Assembly (NCBI GenBank): GCA_947447355.1
Contig: CANFJF010000006.1
Location: 25,258-89,257 of the forward strand
DNA from: Comamonadaceae bacterium
GTDB lineage: Bacteria > Pseudomonadota > Gammaproteobacteria > Burkholderiales > Burkholderiaceae_C
Length of the DNA: 64,000 nucleotides
Direction: 5' to 3'
A program made the translations under genes and the position numbers. Shown piece after piece: positions 26,384 to 36,046 of the stretch (the first letter of the stretch is position 1; each line of letters opens with the position of its first letter). Under the pieces are notes generated by a model. That model saw only the letters and a list, made by a program, of their open reading frames with translations. It did not search any database and was not told the DNA's origin.

Positions 26384-27709
26384 ATGACTGATATCTTGAC
26401 CAACGATGCATCCCGTCGTGATTTTCTGAAGATGACCGCCGCCGCCGGGCTGGCTGGTTCGGGCGCACTGGCGCTGGATGTGTCTGCGCAGTCAGCTCCG
26501 ATTAACTTCTATGCATGGTCGGCAGCGGTCGATTTGGTGAAAAGTCACATCACCGCGTTTGAAACCACCACCAAGCTCAAAGTCAACTACAACAACGCAC
26601 CATGGGCTCAGTACCGTGAAGCGATGGTCACCAAATTCGTGGGCAAAGCGCCATTGGATGTGCTGTGGGTGTCGGACAGTTGGTTGCCCGAGTGGGCTGA
26701 AGCCGGATGGATTGCTCCCATTGACGGCTTTCCTCAGCTCACCAAGTACAACGCCGAGACAGATGACTTCTGCCTCCAGTCCATGCGCTACAAGGGCAAG
26801 CAGTACGGCTTGACTTACTACAGCGACTACATGGCTTTCTTTTACGACGACCAATTGCTCAAAAAAGCGGGCATCAAAGCGCCGCCCGCAACTTGGAGTG
26901 AACTCACCACGCAATGTCTGGCCATCAAAAAGGCGGGGTTGTCGGAGTACCCGATGATGTTGTCGATGGCTCGTGAAAGCTGGCTGATCGAGTTTCTCAG
27001 CGCCTTGGTCTTCTCCAATGGCGGGCGTTTCACGGATGACAGCGGCGTTTCCGTCATGGCTGATCCGAAACGAGGTGCTGCACAGGCCATGCAATGGGTG
27101 GTAGATGCGGTCAACAAGCACAAGATCATTTCGCCGGCTTGCGTTGAAACGGGTGAACTGAATGGCTTGAAGGCCTTTGGTGCGGGCAATCACGCATTCG
27201 CTTTGCTCAGCCGCTACCGGATTCGCACTTTGAACGATCCTAAACAGTCGGCCATTGCCGGCCGCGTGAAGCAGGCACTGATGCCGGCAGGGCCTGGCGG
27301 TTCACACGCTACCGTGGGCTGGATGCGCTTTCATGGCATGACGACCCAAGCTGCTGCAGACAAAGGGCGCGCCGCCAATGCCGCTAAGCTGATCGAGTGG
27401 TTCGGCGGAAAGGCCGGCACCCAGTACCAGTTTCAGAAGATGCTATTTGCGGACTTGGGCTCAGGCTTTGGCGTCAAGGGGCTGTTCAAAGATCCGGACA
27501 TTCAAGAGAGCTACAAAAAATACGCTGACATCGCCATGTTCGAAAAGCAGCAGCTACTGGCCCGCAAGAAGGACGTGATCACCCCATGGTTCGGCGAGTG
27601 GGACGAAGTCAACAGCACGGCTTGGCAATCGGCTGTGCTCGGCAAATCAACGGTCGCAGCGGCACTGCAAAAATCGTCTGATTCTTGGAACGCCCTGCGC
27701 AAGTCTTGA
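26384..27709 (+). CDS. ABC transporter substrate-binding protein, carbohydrate type, Tat-exported
   Basis: 441 residues. The N-terminus has a twin-arginine signal (SRRDFLKMTAAAGLAGSGAL) ending near VSAQS, so the protein is exported folded to the periplasm. The rest is an extracellular solute-binding protein family 1 domain (FYAWSAAVDLVKSHITAFE, DVLWVSDSWLPEWAEAGWI, YYSDYMAFFYDDQLLKKAGI). The type usually binds sugars or sugar-like polyols. It is first gene of the operon after TetR box 2. The ligand presumably feeds the Mo-hydroxylase and M20 hydrolase downstream. Confidence 0.9.
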   Translation: MTDILTNDASRRDFLKMTAAAGLAGSGALALDVSAQSAPINFYAWSAAVDLVKSHITAFETTTKLKVNYNNAPWAQYREAMVTKFVGKAPLDVLWVSDSWLPEWAEAGWIAPIDGFPQLTKYNAETDDFCLQSMRYKGKQYGLTYYSDYMAFFYDDQLLKKAGIKAPPATWSELTTQCLAIKKAGLSEYPMMLSMARESWLIEFLSALVFSNGGRFTDDSGVSVMADPKRGAAQAMQWVVDAVNKHKIISPACVETGELNGLKAFGAGNHAFALLSRYRIRTLNDPKQSAIAGRVKQALMPAGPGGSHATVGWMRFHGMTTQAAADKGRAANAAKLIEWFGGKAGTQYQFQKMLFADLGSGFGVKGLFKDPDIQESYKKYADIAMFEKQQLLARKKDVITPWFGEWDEVNSTAWQSAVLGKSTVAAALQKSSDSWNALRKS

Positions 27710-27771
27710 GCTTATGACCCTGAGGTGGCTTGGCATCGCGCCAGGCCCCTCGCTTTTCCGAGAGCCTTCTG

Positions 27772-28689
27772 ATGAAAACCCTCAAGCCGCCCAAGCGGCG
27801 CTGGTTGCCCCTGCCCAGCAGTGCCTACGACCAGCGCAGCGCGATGCTATTTCTCGCGCCCATGATGCTGGTGCTGTCAATCGTGGCAGTGTTCCCGGTG
27901 TTGTACTCGTTCTGGATCAGCTTGCACGACCTCAAGCTCACGCGTCCCAACCGCGTGCCGTTTGTCTGGTTCGACAACTACGTGAAGATTTTTTCTGACG
28001 CCTTATTTTGGGAGTCCGTGGCTCGAACCGTCAGCTTCACCGTCATGTCTGTGTTGGCTGTGATGGTCATCGCGACCCTGATGGCGATGTTGCTGAATGA
28101 AGACTTTCGCGGCCGTCGAATTTTGTCGGCCATCTTGCTGGTGCCTTGGGCCATTCCTTACGTCGCCAACGGGTTGATGTGGAAATGGATTTACGACTCA
28201 GGCTATGGCGCGCTCAACGGTTTGCTGATGCAATTGGGTTTCATCGACAAGTACATCGTCATGCTGGGAGACACAGACAAAACCATGGGGCTGATCACCA
28301 ATGCTTTTGTCTGGAAAGAAGTGCCGTTGGCCACCATTTTATTGCTGGTCACTCTCAAGTCGATTCGGGCTGACCTCTACAGCGCAGCCAAGGTGGATGG
28401 CGCGAACGCCTGGCAGCGCTTTGTTCACATCACCTTGCCGCAGTTGGTCCCCGGCTTTGCGCTGGTGATGATTTATGAATCGATGATGGCGATTCGCCAC
28501 TTCGATCTGTTCTTCATCCTGACCGAAGGGGGTCCTGCGGACGCCTCGCACGTGGTGGCTTGGCAGGTCTATGTCGAGACCTTCCGCAAGCTGGCTTTTG
28601 GTACGGGGGCTGCGCTGGCTTACATCATGGCGGTAGCGACTTTCCTGCTGGCGTATTTCGTGATCCGTAGCACGAGTAAAAAGCTTTGA
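27772..28689 (+). CDS. ABC transporter permease (MalF/UgpA type)
   Basis: 305 residues from ATG 27772, with an in-frame TTG at 27730 as the alternative. About six transmembrane helices; first helix AMLFLAPMMLVLSIVAVFPV. The cytoplasmic EAA loop SAAKVDGANAWQRFVHITLP, which contacts the ATPase, lies near the C-terminus. It pairs with the MalG-type permease after it to form the membrane channel of the importer. Confidence 0.92.
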   Translation: MKTLKPPKRRWLPLPSSAYDQRSAMLFLAPMMLVLSIVAVFPVLYSFWISLHDLKLTRPNRVPFVWFDNYVKIFSDALFWESVARTVSFTVMSVLAVMVIATLMAMLLNEDFRGRRILSAILLVPWAIPYVANGLMWKWIYDSGYGALNGLLMQLGFIDKYIVMLGDTDKTMGLITNAFVWKEVPLATILLLVTLKSIRADLYSAAKVDGANAWQRFVHITLPQLVPGFALVMIYESMMAIRHFDLFFILTEGGPADASHVVAWQVYVETFRKLAFGTGAALAYIMAVATFLLAYFVIRSTSKKL

Positions 28690-28717
28690 ACGCGACCCCA
28701 ACGAAAAGAACTTAGAC

Positions 28718-29626
28718 ATGACATCCTTTCTACCCGGGCGACGCGCGCTCCTCTTTTTTGGCTCCATGCTGTTTGCACTGTATGTGCTTTCGCCCATTGC
28801 TTGGTTGGTGTCTTCGTCCTTTCAGTCCGAGGCCGAGATCACATCGGTACCGCCACACTGGATTCCAGACCATCCCACCTGGGACAACTTCTCTGCGATC
28901 TTTAAGAGCAGCAATGAGGTGGTGACTTACGAGAACCGCAAGCAAGGTGACACTGCCACCGGCGGCTTTATTCCATCGACAGCAGCCAACCTGCTGCCTT
29001 CCATGAAGAACAGCTTTTTGGTGGCTCTGGCGGTTGTGGTGCTCAATCTGCTGGTCAGCGTGCCTGCGGCTTATGCCCTGGCCAAGATTCGATTCATCGG
29101 ACGCACCTCGTCGATTTACTTCATGCTCAGCACGCGGGTGATTCCGGACATTGCGCTGGTGGTCCCATTCTTTTTGTTTGTTCAGAAGTTGGGCCTGATG
29201 GACAACTTATGGTCGCTGATCATCACGTACCTGGCGATCACCGTGCCCTTTAGCATTTTCATTCTCACGGGTTACTTTGAGTCGCTACCCGATGAACTGG
29301 ACAAGGCTGCGCGCGTTGACGGCTGCTCGCGTCTGCAAACATTGTTGCTGGTGTACCTGCCGTTGGCGGTGCCTTCGTTGGTGGCGGTGGTGCTGTTCAC
29401 CTTTCTGACAAGCTGGAACGAGTTTTTGCTGGCGCTGATGTTCACTCAGACGCCCGCCTCACAGACGATGCCGATTGTCGTGGCGTCTTTCACCTCCGAC
29501 TTCAATATCAGTTTTTCTTTCATCAATGCCGCCGGGGTCATGGCCATCGTGCCCCCGGTTCTTATCGCGATCGTTTTCGAGCGCTACATCGTTTCTGGCC
29601 TGACAGCCGGTGCCGTCAAGGGCTAA
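28718..29626 (+). CDS. ABC transporter permease (MalG/UgpE type)
   Basis: 302 residues, ATG 28718. Six predicted helices, with LYVLSPIAWLVSSSFQSEAE at the N-terminus typical of the MalG type. A longer periplasmic segment follows (about residues 40-90). The EAA loop KAARVDGCSRLQTLLLVYLP lies at about 205-225. Second half of the heterodimeric membrane channel, 28 bp after the first permease. Confidence 0.92.
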   Translation: MTSFLPGRRALLFFGSMLFALYVLSPIAWLVSSSFQSEAEITSVPPHWIPDHPTWDNFSAIFKSSNEVVTYENRKQGDTATGGFIPSTAANLLPSMKNSFLVALAVVVLNLLVSVPAAYALAKIRFIGRTSSIYFMLSTRVIPDIALVVPFFLFVQKLGLMDNLWSLIITYLAITVPFSIFILTGYFESLPDELDKAARVDGCSRLQTLLLVYLPLAVPSLVAVVLFTFLTSWNEFLLALMFTQTPASQTMPIVVASFTSDFNISFSFINAAGVMAIVPPVLIAIVFERYIVSGLTAGAVKG

Positions 29627-29647
29627 GCCCGTTTTCAGGAGTTCATC

Positions 29648-30748
29648 GTGGCCAGAATCAAGTTCGAAGCTGTCGGCAAAAAATATCCCAATGGCTTCAC
29701 GGCATTGGACAATCTCAACTTGGACATTGGGGACAAAGAGTTTTTGGTCCTGTTGGGTCCGTCGGGCTGCGGTAAGTCGACCACACTCAACATGATTGCC
29801 GGTCTGGAAGACGTGACCGACGGCAATCTGTTTTTCGACGACGTGGTGATGAACACCGTGCCGCCTCATAAGCGCGACGTGGCCATGGTGTTTCAGAGTT
29901 ATGCGCTGTACCCGCACAAATCTGTCTACGAGAACATCGCCTTTGGGCTGAAGATGCGCAAGTTTCCCAAAGACGAGATTGACCTGCGGGTGCGCGACGC
30001 TGCACGTCGCCTGGAAATCGAGCCTTTGCTTGACCGCCGTCCCGATCAGCTCTCGGGCGGTCAACGTCAACGTGTGGCGTTGGGCCGCGCGATGGTGCGA
30101 AAGCCACAGGTTTTTCTGATGGACGAACCGCTGTCCAATCTGGATGCTGCGCTGCGCATTTCGATGCGCGCAGAGATCAAACAACTGCACCAGGCGATGC
30201 AAACGACTTTTGTGTACGTGACGCACGACCAGGCCGAAGCACTGACTTTGGCTGACCGCATTGTCGTGATGAAAAGCGGCGTTGTTCAGCAAATCGGCGT
30301 GCCTGACGAGATTTATGAGCGCCCGCGCAACATGTTTGTCGCCTCCTTTTTGGGCAATCCTCCGATCAACTTTCTGGAAGGTCAGTTGTCCCTTCGTGAC
30401 AACCGACTAGGCTTTGAACGTGGCTCACTGCGTGTCGAACTTTTACCCGAGATGGCGGCTAAGTTGAACGGTCAGAACGGCCGTGATGTTGTGCTTGGAC
30501 TGCGGGCGGAAGATGTGGTTGAAAGTGAAGCCCCTGAGATGGGCGCTTCGCTGACCGGTCGTGTCGCGTCGGTGTTGCCTGTCGGCTCAGATCAGTTTCT
30601 AGACATGGACTTGGACGGTGCACGGCTGTTTCTTCGTTTGGGGAAAGAGTGCCGTTACCGCGAAGGCGACACGGCAACGTTGGGCATCAACCTGAACCGT
30701 CTTCACTTGTTCGACAAGGCAAGCACGCAAAGCATTCTTTGGTCTTGA
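29648..30748 (+). CDS. ABC transporter ATP-binding protein (MalK/UgpC type)
   Basis: 366 residues from a GTG start with CAGGAG seven bases upstream. Walker A GPSGCGKST at 37-45, Q-loop MVFQSYALYPHKSV, signature LSGGQRQRVALGRA, Walker B VFLMDEPLSNLD, and switch His in VYVTHDQAEAL. A C-terminal TOBE/regulatory region follows residue 240. Energises the importer formed with the three preceding genes. Confidence 0.94.
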   Translation: MARIKFEAVGKKYPNGFTALDNLNLDIGDKEFLVLLGPSGCGKSTTLNMIAGLEDVTDGNLFFDDVVMNTVPPHKRDVAMVFQSYALYPHKSVYENIAFGLKMRKFPKDEIDLRVRDAARRLEIEPLLDRRPDQLSGGQRQRVALGRAMVRKPQVFLMDEPLSNLDAALRISMRAEIKQLHQAMQTTFVYVTHDQAEALTLADRIVVMKSGVVQQIGVPDEIYERPRNMFVASFLGNPPINFLEGQLSLRDNRLGFERGSLRVELLPEMAAKLNGQNGRDVVLGLRAEDVVESEAPEMGASLTGRVASVLPVGSDQFLDMDLDGARLFLRLGKECRYREGDTATLGINLNRLHLFDKASTQSILWS

Positions 30749-30760
30749 GGTCTTTCAACA

Positions 30761-31636
30761 TTGAAACCTGCTGCCTTCACCTACCACCGGCCTGCGTCGC
30801 TCGACGAAGCCTTGGCTTTGCTCGGCCAGTTGGGTCCACAGGCTCGGCTTCTGGGGGGCGGGCAGAGCTTGGGGCCGATGCTCAACCTGAGATTGGCGCG
30901 TCCCGAGCACGTGATTGATCTGAACGATTTAACAGAGTTTGCTTATGTGCGTGAATCCGGTGATGCGGTGGAAGTGGGTGGCCTGACGCGTCACTACCAA
31001 TTGGCCGAGTCAGCGTATTTGCGACAGCACTGTCCATTGCTGACGCAGGCCGCCAAGACCATTGGTCACTACGCCATCCGTCAGCGCGGTACGTTGGGCG
31101 GTAGCCTCGCCAATGCCGACCCTGTCGCTCAGTTGGCACTGGTTGCGGTGGCGTTGGATGCACGCATCACCTTGGCTCGACAAAGTGGCAGGCGTGAGAT
31201 CGCTGCCCGCGACTTTTTTCAGGCGGCCATGACCACGGCAATTGAGCCGCAGGAGCTGTTGTTGTCCGTCCATTTTCCAAAATTCAAAACTGGTGAGGTC
31301 TCAGCGTACCGCATGTTCAACCGTCGGCACGGCGATTTCGCCGTGGTGGCTGTCGCCGCCACATTGGCCGTAGCAGACGGACAAGTACAGCGCCTCCGAT
31401 TGGCCCTGAGCGGTATCGCTTCGGTGCCTCAGCGAATAGATACGGTGACCTGCCAGTTTGAAGGCCACCGGCCGGACGCTCAGTGGGCGAGGGACGTGGC
31501 AGCCGCTGTGGCGCAAGCCGTGCAGCCTGAGGAAGATGAGCGTGTACCGGCGGATTACAGGCGTGAGCTGGCGCACAGTTTGTCGCTCAGCGCCTTGACG
31601 CGCACCTTGGAAAAACTAGAAAGCGTGAGCGCATGA
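30761..31636 (+). CDS. Molybdenum hydroxylase, FAD-binding medium subunit
   Basis: 291 residues from a TTG start (KPAAFTYHRPASLDEAL is the family's normal N-terminus), 12 bp after the ATPase gene. FAD-binding motifs LLGGGQSLGPMLNLRLARPE and IRQRGTLGGSLANADPVAQL match the CoxM/xanthine dehydrogenase FAD-domain family. It carries electrons from the 2Fe-2S subunit to the acceptor. The stop overlaps the next start (ATGA). Confidence 0.92.
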   Translation: MKPAAFTYHRPASLDEALALLGQLGPQARLLGGGQSLGPMLNLRLARPEHVIDLNDLTEFAYVRESGDAVEVGGLTRHYQLAESAYLRQHCPLLTQAAKTIGHYAIRQRGTLGGSLANADPVAQLALVAVALDARITLARQSGRREIAARDFFQAAMTTAIEPQELLLSVHFPKFKTGEVSAYRMFNRRHGDFAVVAVAATLAVADGQVQRLRLALSGIASVPQRIDTVTCQFEGHRPDAQWARDVAAAVAQAVQPEEDERVPADYRRELAHSLSLSALTRTLEKLESVSA

Positions 31637-32127
31637 GCGACGAGCAAGCTATCACTCTGACGGTCAACGGGGCCAACCTGACGTTTCAAGCGGAGCCGCG
31701 CAAGTTGCTCTCAGATGCCTTGCGTGAGGATTGCCATCTGACGGGAACGCACATTGGTTGCGAGCATGGTGTCTGCGGTGCCTGCACGGTGCTGGTCGAT
31801 GGCAGACCAACGCGCTCATGCCTGACCTTTGCGGTGCAAATGGAGGGGCATGAGGTCACCACCATTGAAGCTGTCGGAACGCCGCAAAAATTGTCGATCT
31901 TGCAGCAAGCTTTGCACGAATGCCATGGGCTGCAGTGCGGCTTTTGCACGCCGGGCATTGTGATGACTTTCGAGGCTTACCTGAAAGAAAATCCAGACCC
32001 CAGCGAAGCGCAAATCCGCGAGACTCTTTCGGGTAACTTGTGCCGTTGCACGGGCTACCAGAACATTGTGAAAGCCATTGCGCTGGCGGCAAGCCGGATG
32101 CGGGAAGCAACACACCATGCCGGCTGA
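31633..32127 (+). CDS. Molybdenum hydroxylase, 2Fe-2S small subunit
   Basis: 164 residues. The N-terminal plant-type ferredoxin has CEHGVCGACTVLVDGRPTRSC. The C-terminal four-helix domain has CGFCTPGIVM and NLCRCTGYQNIVKAI for the second cluster. All eight cysteines are present. It overlaps the FAD subunit by 4 bp and the large subunit by 11 bp, so the three subunits should be made together. CoxS-type in layout, but see the large subunit for why CO is not the substrate. Confidence 0.94.
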   Translation: MSDEQAITLTVNGANLTFQAEPRKLLSDALREDCHLTGTHIGCEHGVCGACTVLVDGRPTRSCLTFAVQMEGHEVTTIEAVGTPQKLSILQQALHECHGLQCGFCTPGIVMTFEAYLKENPDPSEAQIRETLSGNLCRCTGYQNIVKAIALAASRMREATHHAG

Positions 32128-34498
32128 GACCTTTCGCCACATCGGCATGCCGCATCCGCGCAAGGAAGATGCCCGGTTGGTGACAGGGCGTGGCCGGTAC
32201 ATTGACGACATCGTCGTGCCGCAAGCCTTGCACGCCTGTTTTGTGCGCTCGCCGCATGCCCATGCACGCATCACCAGCATCAACACGGCCGAAGCGCTGT
32301 TGATGCCAGGGGTGGTCGCTGTGTACACCGGCCGTGACCTGGCTCAGTGGACGGCGAAGCAACGCATGGCACCCCCCATCGACGGTTTACGTGCCATGGA
32401 GATGGACACCCTGCCGATTGACAAGGTGCGTTTTCAAGGCGACCCGGTCGCCTGTGTGATTGCGACCAATCGTTACTTGGCCGAAGACGCTGTTGAATGT
32501 GTCGATGTGAGTTGGGACGTACTGCCCGCTGTGACCTCTATGACGCAGGCCCTGAGTCCCGATGCACCGTGCGTGGATGACGCGCTGCCTGACAACCTGT
32601 TGTCTCATCAGCATGCCGTGCATGGTGATCCAGACACCGCTATGGCCACCGCACACCGCGTCGTTGAGTCCACCTTTTCGCAGCACCGGCAGACGCATTT
32701 GCCGATCGAGACGCGTGGCTGTATTGCGGACTGGGACACCGGTCGTGAGCATCTGAATTTTCATGTTGGAACCCAAGTTCCGCACCCTTACCGCACCACC
32801 TTGGCAGCGCGCTTGCAGTTGGCTGAATCGCAGGTGACCGTCATGTCGCCTGATGTGGGCGGCGGCTTTGGACAGAAGATCGCGCTGTACCGGGAAGAGC
32901 TGACAGTCGCTGCTGCATCGATTCAACTGGGCCGACCCGTGCGCTGGCGCGAAGACCGGATGGAGAACCTGCTGGCGTCTTCTCAGGCTCGGGAGGATTA
33001 TTGCCGCACCCGTGTGGCCGTCGACCATACAGGCAGGGTGCTCGCACTTGAGTTAGAAATCACGGAAGACTTTGGCGCCTACAGTTTCTACCCCGGCAAC
33101 TACTTGGCGCGCGTGGTGGCCATGATCATCACCGGGCCCTATCGAATTAAGAATTACGCCTATGACGTGAAGGTGGTGTTGACCAACAAGGTTGGCAATG
33201 GACCCATGCGTGCACCCATGGCGGTGACCAGCTGGGTCATGGACGGCACCTTGGACGCTGTGGCAAGAGAACTTGCGCTTGACCCGATGGCGGTCCGCCG
33301 GGTCAACATGCTGCGCCCTGACGAATTGCCTTTCACCATGGCCACCGGCGAAGTACTGGCCGACGTCACCCCTAGCGCCACCATGGAGGCGGTGCTGTCC
33401 GCACTCGACTACACGGCGCTGCGTCAGCGCCAGCAACTGGCTCGGGCTCAAGGCCGCTGGCTCGGCATTGGGCTCTGCAATGTGGTGGAGTCGACGACCT
33501 ATGGGTCCAAGTTCTACAAATCAGCTGGGATTGCCGGCTCGGGCCACGAGGCGGCTTGGATCCGTATTGAGCCCTCGGGATGGGTCAATGCCGCCGTGGG
33601 CTTAGGGGCAACAGGGCAAGGTTATGAAACCTCTCTGGCCAATGCTGTCGCCGAAGGTCTGGGTGTTGCGCCGTCAAAAGTTCGCCTGAACTTAGGCCAT
33701 ACCGATATTGCACCCTACGGCATGGGCAGTCGGGGTGCGCGTGGCGGGACTGCTGGCGGTGGCACCCTTTATTTGTGCGCGCAACAGGCCCGGGATGCTG
33801 TACTGAAAATAGCCGCCTACACGTTGGGACTTGCCGATGGGGTGACATTGCGAATGGTCGAAGGTCGTGTGCAGCAACGGCTTGGCGAGGCCTGGACAGA
33901 CACCCGTCTGGCACTTGAAGACATCGCTCGCATCGCCTATCTCGACCCGATGACTCTGCCGCCTGGTATGAATCCAGGGCTTGAATTCCACTTGACTTAC
34001 GAGCCGCCGCCCATGACTTATTCGAACGCTTGCCACGCCTGTGTGGTCGAGGTTGATGCTGCCACGGGTGCGGTCAAGATTGAGCGTTATGTGGCGGCAG
34101 AAGATTGCGGCACGGTCCTCAGCCCGGTGGTGGTCGAAGGCCAGCAACACGGAGCGATCGCGATGGGTTTGTCGGGCTCCTTGTTCGAGCATATGGAGTA
34201 CGACGCGGCAACGGGCCAGAACTTATCGGGCACGTTGGCCGATTACCTCGTCGCCACCGCGCATGAAATTCCGCACATGGAACTCATCGCTATGCACACG
34301 CCCAACTCGGCCACACCCGCCGGCATCAAAGGCATGGCCGAGGGCGGCGTGATGGGCTCGATCGGCGCGCTCACCAACGCTGTCAACGATGCTCTGTCAC
34401 ATTTGGGTGTCACGGTGAACCAACAACCCCTGACACCGGTGTATTTACGCAGGCTCATGCGTCAGGCTCAACTACCAACTCAAGAGGCCCCTCAATGA
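32117..34498 (+). CDS. Molybdenum hydroxylase, molybdopterin-binding large subunit
   Basis: 793 residues from ATG 32117. Xanthine dehydrogenase/CoxL family: HPRKEDARLVTGRGRYIDD at the N-terminus, PDVGGGFGQKIALYREE in the cofactor region, and GIKGMAEGGVMGSIGA with the catalytic base Glu742. The loop that in CO dehydrogenase reads AYRCSFR is here GPMRAPMAVTSW, without the Mo-Cu cysteine and unlike the common AYRGAGR form. It is therefore not a CO dehydrogenase; it should hydroxylate an aldehyde or N-heterocycle. The substrate is unknown. Confidence 0.9.
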   Translation: MPAETFRHIGMPHPRKEDARLVTGRGRYIDDIVVPQALHACFVRSPHAHARITSINTAEALLMPGVVAVYTGRDLAQWTAKQRMAPPIDGLRAMEMDTLPIDKVRFQGDPVACVIATNRYLAEDAVECVDVSWDVLPAVTSMTQALSPDAPCVDDALPDNLLSHQHAVHGDPDTAMATAHRVVESTFSQHRQTHLPIETRGCIADWDTGREHLNFHVGTQVPHPYRTTLAARLQLAESQVTVMSPDVGGGFGQKIALYREELTVAAASIQLGRPVRWREDRMENLLASSQAREDYCRTRVAVDHTGRVLALELEITEDFGAYSFYPGNYLARVVAMIITGPYRIKNYAYDVKVVLTNKVGNGPMRAPMAVTSWVMDGTLDAVARELALDPMAVRRVNMLRPDELPFTMATGEVLADVTPSATMEAVLSALDYTALRQRQQLARAQGRWLGIGLCNVVESTTYGSKFYKSAGIAGSGHEAAWIRIEPSGWVNAAVGLGATGQGYETSLANAVAEGLGVAPSKVRLNLGHTDIAPYGMGSRGARGGTAGGGTLYLCAQQARDAVLKIAAYTLGLADGVTLRMVEGRVQQRLGEAWTDTRLALEDIARIAYLDPMTLPPGMNPGLEFHLTYEPPPMTYSNACHACVVEVDAATGAVKIERYVAAEDCGTVLSPVVVEGQQHGAIAMGLSGSLFEHMEYDAATGQNLSGTLADYLVATAHEIPHMELIAMHTPNSATPAGIKGMAEGGVMGSIGALTNAVNDALSHLGVTVNQQPLTPVYLRRLMRQAQLPTQEAPQ

Positions 34499-35379
34499 AC
34501 GACATCTCTTCAAAATCTCGTATTGGATTCATCGGCCTCGGCATCATGGGCCAGCACATGGCGGCTCACTTGCTGGCCGCTGGCTATCCGCTGGCCGTTT
34601 ACAACCGCAGTCCAGACAAAGCCGCCGCACTGGTTGCCAAAGGAGCCGTGGCCTGCGCTAACCCGGCCCAAGTGGCGCAGCAGTCTGACGTGATCATCAC
34701 CATGGTCGGCTACCCCAGCGATGTTGAACAGGTCTGGCTGGGGGCTGAGGGCGTCATCGCCCATGCACGCCATGCGCTTTTGATCGACATGACAACGTCC
34801 AGCCCGGCACTGGCCAAACGATTGGCCGAAGCGTCTGCAAAGGCCGGCCATCAGGCGATTGACGCGCCGGTCTCCGGCGGAGATGTGGGCGCACGCGACG
34901 CCAAACTGTCCATCATGGTTGGCGGAGAGGCATCGGCTTTCGACAGGGCGCTGCCCATCCTTCAGTGCATGGGGGCCAACATCGTTCACATGGGTGGTGC
35001 GGGTGCGGGTCAGCACACCAAGATGAGTAACCAGATCGTCATCGCCTCCACCATCATGGGCGTGTGCGAAGGTCTGGCTTATGCCAAAGGCGCCGGCTTG
35101 GATTCGACGGCGCTGTTGCAGTGCATCGGTGGCGGTGCTGCGGGTGGCTTTCAACTCAACGTGATGGGTGCGCGAATCGCCAAGGGGGATTTCGCGCCGG
35201 GCTTTTTCATTGAGCACTTCCTCAAAGACTTGGGCATTGCGCTGGCTGAAGCCGAGAGCATGGGTATCGATCTGCCCGGTGCATCGCTGGCCCGCAAACT
35301 CTACAACGACATGGCAGACAAGGGTCGGGGACGCTTGGGAACTCAGGCCTTGTTCCAGCTTTACATGGCAGGGGTCTGA
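34495..35379 (+). CDS. Beta-hydroxyacid dehydrogenase (3-hydroxyisobutyrate dehydrogenase/GarR superfamily)
   Basis: 294 residues; start overlaps the Mo subunit stop (ATGA). GFIGLGIMGQHMAAHLLAAG binds NAD(P), DAPVSGGDVGARDAKLSIMV is the substrate loop, and GAGQHTKMSNQIVIAS holds the catalytic Lys. It is a paralogue of garR at 2231 but clearly distinct. The substrate is unknown; in this operon it probably oxidises or reduces a short hydroxyacid or semialdehyde from the Mo-hydroxylase route. Confidence 0.88.
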   Translation: MNDISSKSRIGFIGLGIMGQHMAAHLLAAGYPLAVYNRSPDKAAALVAKGAVACANPAQVAQQSDVIITMVGYPSDVEQVWLGAEGVIAHARHALLIDMTTSSPALAKRLAEASAKAGHQAIDAPVSGGDVGARDAKLSIMVGGEASAFDRALPILQCMGANIVHMGGAGAGQHTKMSNQIVIASTIMGVCEGLAYAKGAGLDSTALLQCIGGGAAGGFQLNVMGARIAKGDFAPGFFIEHFLKDLGIALAEAESMGIDLPGASLARKLYNDMADKGRGRLGTQALFQLYMAGV

Positions 35380-35381
35380 GC

Positions 35382-36014
35382 ATGGAATTCAGTGGCGAAT
35401 ACCGTTTGCCCGTGGGGCAACAGCGGGTGTGGGAAGCGCTCAACGACCCTGCCGTGCTGCAGGCGAGTATTGCCGGCTGCAAACAACTGGACAAGCTGTC
35501 TGACACTGAGTTCAGCGCCGTCGTCACGAGCAAGGTCGGGCCTATATCGGTCACCTTTCGGGGTGCCGTTGAGCTGAGTGATTTGGATGCGCCCCATGGT
35601 TACACGTTGACAGGGCGAGGGCAGGGAGGCGCGGCAGGATTCGCGAGGATGACCGCTCGGATCTCGCTTGAAAAAACGGGTGACGATGAAACGCTGCTGC
35701 GTTACACCGCCGAGGCTGAAATCGGCGGCAAACTGGCCAGTGTTGGAAGTCGGTTGGTACAGAGTGTTGCCAAGAAAAGCGCGGACGATTTCTTTGCAGC
35801 TTTTTCACGGCAGTTGACGGGTCAATCCAGCCCAGCGGGTGCTGTGCCTGAAGTCTTGTCTTCAAATGAAAAGAAGCCATTTTTAGCCAGCTCAGGAGTT
35901 GCCCTTATCCCGGGTGGTGGTGGTCTGGGTGCACCGGTGCCGGCGTGGCTGGTCGTCTTTGGAACCGGTCTGGGCGCAGCGCTCGGATATTGCCTTGCCC
36001 TGCTGGTACGCTGA
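35382..36014 (+). CDS. CoxG-like SRPBCC protein with C-terminal membrane anchor
   Basis: 210 residues. The first 150 form an SRPBCC domain of the CoxG (CO dehydrogenase subunit G) family: MEFSGEYRLPVGQQRVWEAL, GCKQLDKLSDTEFSAVV, RLVQSVAKKSADDFFAAF. A linker follows, then a C-terminal hydrophobic helix VPAWLVVFGTGLGAALGYCL. In CODH operons CoxG recruits the enzyme to the membrane, and a similar tethering role for this Mo-hydroxylase is plausible. It begins 2 bp after the dehydrogenase gene stop. Confidence 0.85.
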   Translation: MEFSGEYRLPVGQQRVWEALNDPAVLQASIAGCKQLDKLSDTEFSAVVTSKVGPISVTFRGAVELSDLDAPHGYTLTGRGQGGAAGFARMTARISLEKTGDDETLLRYTAEAEIGGKLASVGSRLVQSVAKKSADDFFAAFSRQLTGQSSPAGAVPEVLSSNEKKPFLASSGVALIPGGGGLGAPVPAWLVVFGTGLGAALGYCLALLVR

Positions 36015-36046
36015 ATAATGGAGTTGAAAAGGAAAGCGGGTTCACC

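Noticed and set aside
32117..34498. Carbon monoxide dehydrogenase large subunit (coxL)
   Set aside because: The CoxM/S/G-like neighbours suggest it, but the AYRCSFR loop and its Cys are absent, so CO oxidation is not supported.
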